This document shows, piece after piece, positions 59,472-64,000 of a stretch of DNA of 64,000 bases (positions within the stretch are counted from its first letter, which is position 1; every line of letters starts with the position of its first letter). The position numbers were made by a program, and so were the translations under genes. Source of the stretch: Jaapia argillacea MUCL 33604 (taxonomy: Eukaryota; Basidiomycota; Agaricomycetes; Jaapiales; Jaapiaceae); the NCBI GenBank assembly GCA_000697665.1, contig KL197709.1, positions 2,030,538 through 2,094,537 on the forward strand, given 5' to 3'. The notes under the pieces were generated by a model, which saw nothing but the letters and a program-made list of their open reading frames with translations, was not told the origin of the DNA and did not search any database.

Positions 59472-61982
59472 ATGCCTACAGGTGGTGTCGTCGACGCTTT
59501 TAAGAGTACGTGACTCCTTCTTTGTCTTGCCTTCTCTTCTCCCCTAACTAACTCCATGTCTGCAGATCTCATCAGACATGGAAAGGCACATCACGCTCCT
59601 CGCCAGGATAAACATATCATAGAACAAGACCTTTACCCCGCTCAGGATAGCAAGAAAAGCCAAGATATCAAACGATCCCAGCCCCAGCAACAACAGGCTC
59701 CTGTCGTCCAATCACAACCACAAACGTCGTCAAAACAGCAGCAGCAGCAACAACAACAACAACAAGCATATACAAGAGAGGCAGAAATGATCGTTCAGGA
59801 GGAACGAGAAGCCAAGAACAAGATGCCTCAATACAAGGGACTAGAGAACTTCAAGCTCCTCGACAAAATGGGAGAGTACGTACCCCTTTCTATCCTCGCC
59901 TCCACTCGACATATCTGATCTCGGTCGGATGGATTGTTCTTTTACAGTGGCGCCTTTTCGAACGTCTACAAAGCTCTTGACCTTACCACCAACAAGAAGG
60001 TTGCGGGTATGCGTCGACTTTTCGTTGCGTATGCCTCACGCGCTTACCTTTGACGCTCAACAGTGAAAGTAGTCCGAAAATTTGAACTGAACGCAACGCA
60101 GGTGAGCTCTTCATTTCCCGTCATCCTTTCTATACCTTTGCCGTAGTAGATTTGCTCATGATGCTATTGTACACTTTGATCTTCCCCCACCACTTGCTCG
60201 CGCGTGCTTAGGCTGGCGACAAGCATTTGAATCCCCAGCTCCGAAAAAAGCCGCGCGTTACAGAGGTGCTGTCCTCTTTATTCGGCCCTCCTTGTCTCAC
60301 GTTTTGTTCTGGTTTGTATCTGACTGTCCTTGTGCCGTTGACTTTTATAGCGCGCGAACATCCTTAAAGGTACATCATAAGAACTCCCTCCTCCCTTTGA
60401 CCTCGGCGCTGACCGCTTGATTTTTTCATGCAGAGGTCCAAATCATGCGTGGCTTGAACCATCCAGGCATTGTCAAACTCATCTCATTCTCCGAGTCGCA
60501 AGAGCATTACTTCCTCGTCCTCGAGCGTATGTTTCTGATTTCTTGTGTAAATGACATCATCATGACCGTTTTTGCTCCCTTTCAGTTATGGAAGGCGGCG
60601 AGCTGTTCCATCAAATCGTCAAACTCACGTATTTTAGTGAGAACTTGGCGCGGCACGTCATTTTACAAGTCGCTCACGGTATTCGCTATCTTCACGAAGA
60701 GAGGGGTGTTGTTCACCGGTATGTCTCATATCTGCAACTCCGCACCCCTGAACTTATCGCTCCTGTCCCATCAGTGACATCAAACCCGAAAATCTCCTCT
60801 TTTCGCGCATCCCTGTAATCCCTTCCAAGAACCCCGTTCAACGTCAATATGACGAGGAAAAGATCGACGAGGGGGAGTTTATTCCAGGCGTCGGAGGCGG
60901 AGAAATCGGACGAGTCAAGATTGCCGATTTCGGCCTGTCGAAAGTGGTGTGGGACGAGCAGACGATGACGCCTTGTGGAACCGTTGGCTACACTGCTCCC
61001 GAAATCGTGAAGGACGAGCGGTATTCTAAGAGTGTCGATATGTGGGCTCTTGGATGCGTGCTTTACACGTTACTTTGCGGGTTTCCTCCATTTTACGACG
61101 AGAGTATCAACGTGCTGACGGAGAAGGTGGCGCGGGGATACTACACATTCCTCAGCCCTTGGTGGGATGATATTAGCCCTTTAGGTCGGTTCACTCTCTG
61201 GCCTTTGTATGCGGCGATACTAACGTCTTGCATTCCTCCCAGCGAAAGACTTGATCACACATCTACTATGTGTGGACCCTTCTCAGCGTTATACGATCGA
61301 CGAATTCCTCGCACACCCGTGGTGTAATGCCGCTCCTGCTCCACCCCCACCCCCTACACCTGCTGTTGCTCCTCTCGACTCTCCCCTATTGCGCGAGGCT
61401 CGTGGCGGACGGGAGATGCGTTCTCCTGGTCTTGCCACACTCAAGGAAGCGTTCGACATCACATATGCAGTCCATCGTATGGAAGAAGAGGGTGCACGCC
61501 GAAGACAAAACAAAGGGGCTGCTGGGGCTCGAGGTTTCATGATAAATGAATTGAACGAGGAGGACGAGGATGAAGAGGATGAGGTCGTCGTCGAGGAGGC
61601 GAGGCGGAAACATGGTGATCATGTCGGTGCGGTTTTGGAAGAGGAACAAAGGAAAGCGCGGGCTAATGCCATCGCCAACTCTGCTGTGGGCGCTGGGAGC
61701 AAGGCCGTCGCCAGCCGGAATGTTGCTGGAAGAAGTGAGAAGGATTGGCAGGAAGGTCGTGCCGGTCAGAGGGACCGTGGAAAAGGCCGGACTGGAGCGC
61801 CATTCGAACTCGATATGGATGCTGCGACGCTGCTTGGGAAGAGACACAAGAAGAAACCTGTTGTTGGGGGTGTGCAGGCAACTCAGCGAAGTCCGTTGGT
61901 GGACTCGAGTCCTCTTGGAAGGAAACCCGTCGTCGAGCAGGACCTGGTGGATGCGCCTCAAAGTCCCATGCACATCCTATGA
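59472..61982 (+). CDS. SRK1: Srk1/Rck2-type MAPK-activated protein kinase (CAMK group)
   Basis: Ten exons (59472-59505, 59566-59875, 59948-60006, 60064-60101, 60212-60265, 60351-60369, 60434-60526, 60586-60718, 60775-61184, 61243-61982) close to 629 aa. The N-terminus carries a Gln tract. The kinase domain (about residues 105-410) has GDGAFSNVYKA, VKVVRK (K136), HRDIKPENLL (D248), ADFGLSK (D298), CGTVGYTAPE and VDMWALGCVLYTLLCGFPPF. The ~35-residue insert between the HRD and DFG motifs is characteristic of Srk1/Rck2. The C-terminal tail has acidic and basic stretches. These kinases are activated by the Hog1/Sty1 stress MAPK and delay the cell cycle. It is not closely related to the MLKL-like kinases next door. 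Two of the introns (5 and 4) are longer than usual. Confidence 0.9.
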
Positions 61983-63011
61983 TGACGGTCAGCATTGTCA
62001 TGATTGACTTTCTCCCTTCGTCGCTTCATGTGCCCGACCCGCTCTACATCTCCATTCTTGCATTGTACAACATATTCATTGTGGCGACTCGGACATTAGC
62101 CTTGATGTTTTCATCCACTCCACCCTTTCCTCGCCCATTTACTCCATCTGCAACGTGGTCGCTTCTCGTATTCCGGTCTATGCTATCTTGGCTGCCTTCT
62201 GGTTCATACTTAGCTGTTATGTTGTTTTATTGTATCATCGTTTTGATTGTGATCACCCTCGCATGCATAACGCCCTGTGAGCATAGTATACATTCATCAT
62301 TCACATCTCCGATATATGCAAAATGCAGAATTTTTGCACCGTGCTTGTCTCATGAGGATTGAGTATTCAAGCACCATCTACCGATGGTATAAAAACATTA
62401 TAAGGCCCAAGGCCGCATGCGCGGCACAGCCCGCTACCTTCCGACGAGAGACCCGGAGGGAGGCGCACACGGATTGACACAAACTATTGACAGCCAGCAG
62501 ATTTATCAAATTTATTACAACACAATGCAGCACAGTCTAAGTATTAGGTTGAACCAATACATGAGATGAATACGGTAATCAGAGAGACCACAGCGGGAGT
62601 GAGAAGTCGTGGCTATGGTCCCGGAGACTTGATTTGGGACGCGAGAATCTCCGAGGACTGCTACGAGTCACTCAAAGGTATGGGATGACACAAGCCTCCA
62701 TGGACATAAATCACGAGGCCCAGAAGTGCAGAAGTAAACGGATCTAAGAACACCGTGGTAAGAAATATACAATGAAAGCAGCGCTATAGTGGAGAAGTCA
62801 GGCAAGGGATGTAACTTGGAGAAAATCGGTGGACGAGGGCGAAACCAAGACAGAAGGAAAAGGCCGAAACTCAGATGCCGGCCCTAAATCGAATCAATTG
62901 GATTGCAGGAATGATAGGGAAGTTGACAGGATACCTCAGTGTAAACCCGCTACCAAGGTAGCGGGAATTTTCTTCAATTCACGGGAAAAACCACTGTTTT
63001 GAAAGTGTCGT
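61983..63011. other. Intergenic region before the tRNA gene
   Basis: About 1 kb with no gene I can support. It is T-rich after the kinase stop (61990-62360) and purine-rich further on. A frame at 61745-62362 is open but overlaps the kinase tail in another frame and has no family resemblance. Confidence 0.4.
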
Positions 63012-63081
63012 GCATTAAGAGGGAATCGAACCCCCGGCGGGTCGATGGCAACGACCCAGGTTACCACTACCCCATTAATGC
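63012..63081 (-). tRNA. tRNA-Gly (anticodon GCC)
   Basis: Read on the minus strand, GCATTAA pairs with TTAATGC in a 7-bp acceptor stem. The D arm is GGGGTAGTGGTAACC (A box). The anticodon arm is GGGTCG-TTGCCAT-CGACCC, giving anticodon GCC for glycine. The T arm ends in GGTTCGATTCCC (B box). It is about 70 nt with no intron, and the GCAT...ATGC ends match known eukaryotic tRNA-Gly. CCA is not encoded, as expected. Confidence 0.93.
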
Positions 63082-63403
63082 TTAAAGGCAATGCTTTCCA
63101 AAAGTATACAATATCCGTGGCCAGGCTTGACAGAAGGTTAGGGTCCAGTGGAGGTTTGGGTGGCTCGATAGGCATAGGGATAGGTATATGCACACGCATA
63201 CCGTGACCTTACGAGCGTGGATGTCTAGACAACCCTAGGGATCAATAGTGATGAATATGACAGGACGTCTCAAACTCGAAGTGGTGGTAACTTCAGCAAG
63301 AATTTAACTAGATTTGTCCACATCGTTGGCAGTGGTACTAGTGCTACTTCAGAACAGCGGCGTGAGTGTGTACTATGCAGTACGTATATTGATCATGTAG
63401 ATC
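63082..63403. other. Intergenic region between the tRNA and the dehydrogenase end
   Basis: About 320 bp with no recognisable feature. Confidence 0.4.
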
Positions 63404-63978
63404 TTACAGGAGATGAGTGTAGTCGAAGGCACCTTCAGCAATTGTCGATTTCGAGACTTGCTCCCATTCCTCCAAATCCTCCAAGACTTTCTGCGCCTTT
63501 CTCCTCACCATGGTCCAGCAATCCGCACCAAGCTGAATCCGCAAGGGAAGCTTTGGTTCCTTCGCAAGGCTCAGTAACACTCTTGCAGCTTTGATCGGGT
63601 CTCCCATCATCTCAATCTTCCCAACAAGTCCACGGAATTGTGAGGTGGGCGAGTCTGGCGAGCTATATGCGGGGTGCTGCGGGAGGGATAGCATACTTGA
63701 TTTGAATGACGTTTTGAAACCTCCCGGCTCGATGATCACGTTCCTGATATTCCATTCGGGTGGAAGATCTTTCACAATAGACTCAGTGAATCCTTCCATC
63801 GCTGTCAAGGTCGGCAGTAAGCGAGGAAGAAGCCCAAGAAAGCATTTGCGTACTCACCGAACTTGCTAGCAGAGTAGAATGCTGAAGCTGGATTGCCAAC
63901 GAATCCTCCCATCGAAGAGATATGAAAAATGAGACCTCCTTTACCCTGGGGATTCACTTCTCTGAAGAATCGGAGTGC
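63404..63978 (-). CDS. Short-chain dehydrogenase/reductase, 3' part (5' end outside the window)
   Basis: Two exons on the minus strand lie in the window (63978-63858 and 63801-63404). The gene continues upstream past the right edge, as shown by an acceptor site at 63979-63984. The visible part has GGLIFHISSMGG, then YSASKFAMEGFTES with the SDR catalytic Tyr and Lys (YxxxK), and VIIEPGGFKTSF, the usual PG motif after it. The Rossmann N-terminus with the NAD(P) site is missing here. The substrate cannot be told from this part; fungal relatives are often oxidoreductases of unknown substrate. Confidence 0.88.
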
Positions 63979-64000
63979 CTACAAAAGTACCACTGCTATT

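Noticed and set aside
61663-62362. Frames overlapping the Srk1-like tail and its 3' flank on both strands
   Set aside because: They are out-of-frame readings of the kinase C-terminus and T-rich 3' sequence.
1-64000. CRISPR arrays, rRNA, LTR retroelements or virus-derived genes
   Set aside because: I saw no spaced direct repeats, no rRNA signatures, and no reverse transcriptase, integrase or capsid motifs on either strand.

Overview
The window is nuclear DNA of a filamentous basidiomycete, most likely an Agaricomycete. The genes are dense, lie on both strands, and are cut by many short introns of about 45-65 bp with GT(A/G)NGT donors. Several families are typical of Agaricomycetes: kinase-like proteins with HGDLKG-type catalytic loops, a HerA/FtsK-like P-loop ATPase, and a CcmS-related protein. 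I rebuilt most genes exon by exon. Nearly every model closes in frame from start to stop, but the splice sites are inferred by reading, not from transcripts.

Layout. 0.3-12.7 kb (+): a Gly/Trp-rich CcmS-related protein, a small membrane protein, a giant KAR9-coiled coil-GAS2 microtubule protein, and a RING protein of the Zip3/HEI10 meiotic crossover family hidden in 15 tiny exons. 12.8-19.1 kb (-): a Ser-rich protein with a CUE-like tail and LEU1 (isopropylmalate isomerase). 20.1-26.3 kb: RPL29, TFC1 (TFIIIC), a small mitochondrial protein, PSF3 (GINS), PKR1, and an unassigned protein with a possible RecA-like strand. 26.7-36.4 kb: an MLKL-like kinase, MDM10 (ERMES), an RGG protein, SmG and the HerA-like ATPase. 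36.6-50.1 kb: PRP31, ISU1, TAF9, SEC12, a NIPA-type Mg2+ transporter and a 27-exon DUR3 urea transporter. 50.3-58.9 kb: an accessory region with three more kinase-like genes (one decayed), a kinase fragment, a possible inverted-repeat element and a GAG microsatellite. 59.5-64 kb: an Srk1/Rck2-type stress kinase, a tRNA-Gly and the 3' part of a short-chain dehydrogenase.

Most of the window is housekeeping and conserved: splicing (SmG, PRP31), transcription (TFC1, TAF9), replication (PSF3), Fe-S assembly (ISU1, which would serve the Fe-S enzyme LEU1), ER and mitochondrial membranes (SEC12, PKR1, MDM10). The accessory interest lies in the kinase-like family. One member has a predicted MLKL-type four-helix N-terminus and a complete kinase active site. 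A second has the same architecture but HGN in the catalytic loop. A third type replaces the helical domain with what looks like a permuted papain-like Cys/His domain joined to an HGG pseudokinase, and this type was duplicated in tandem with one copy decaying. This combination could be a self/non-self or cell-death signalling module, but that is inference.
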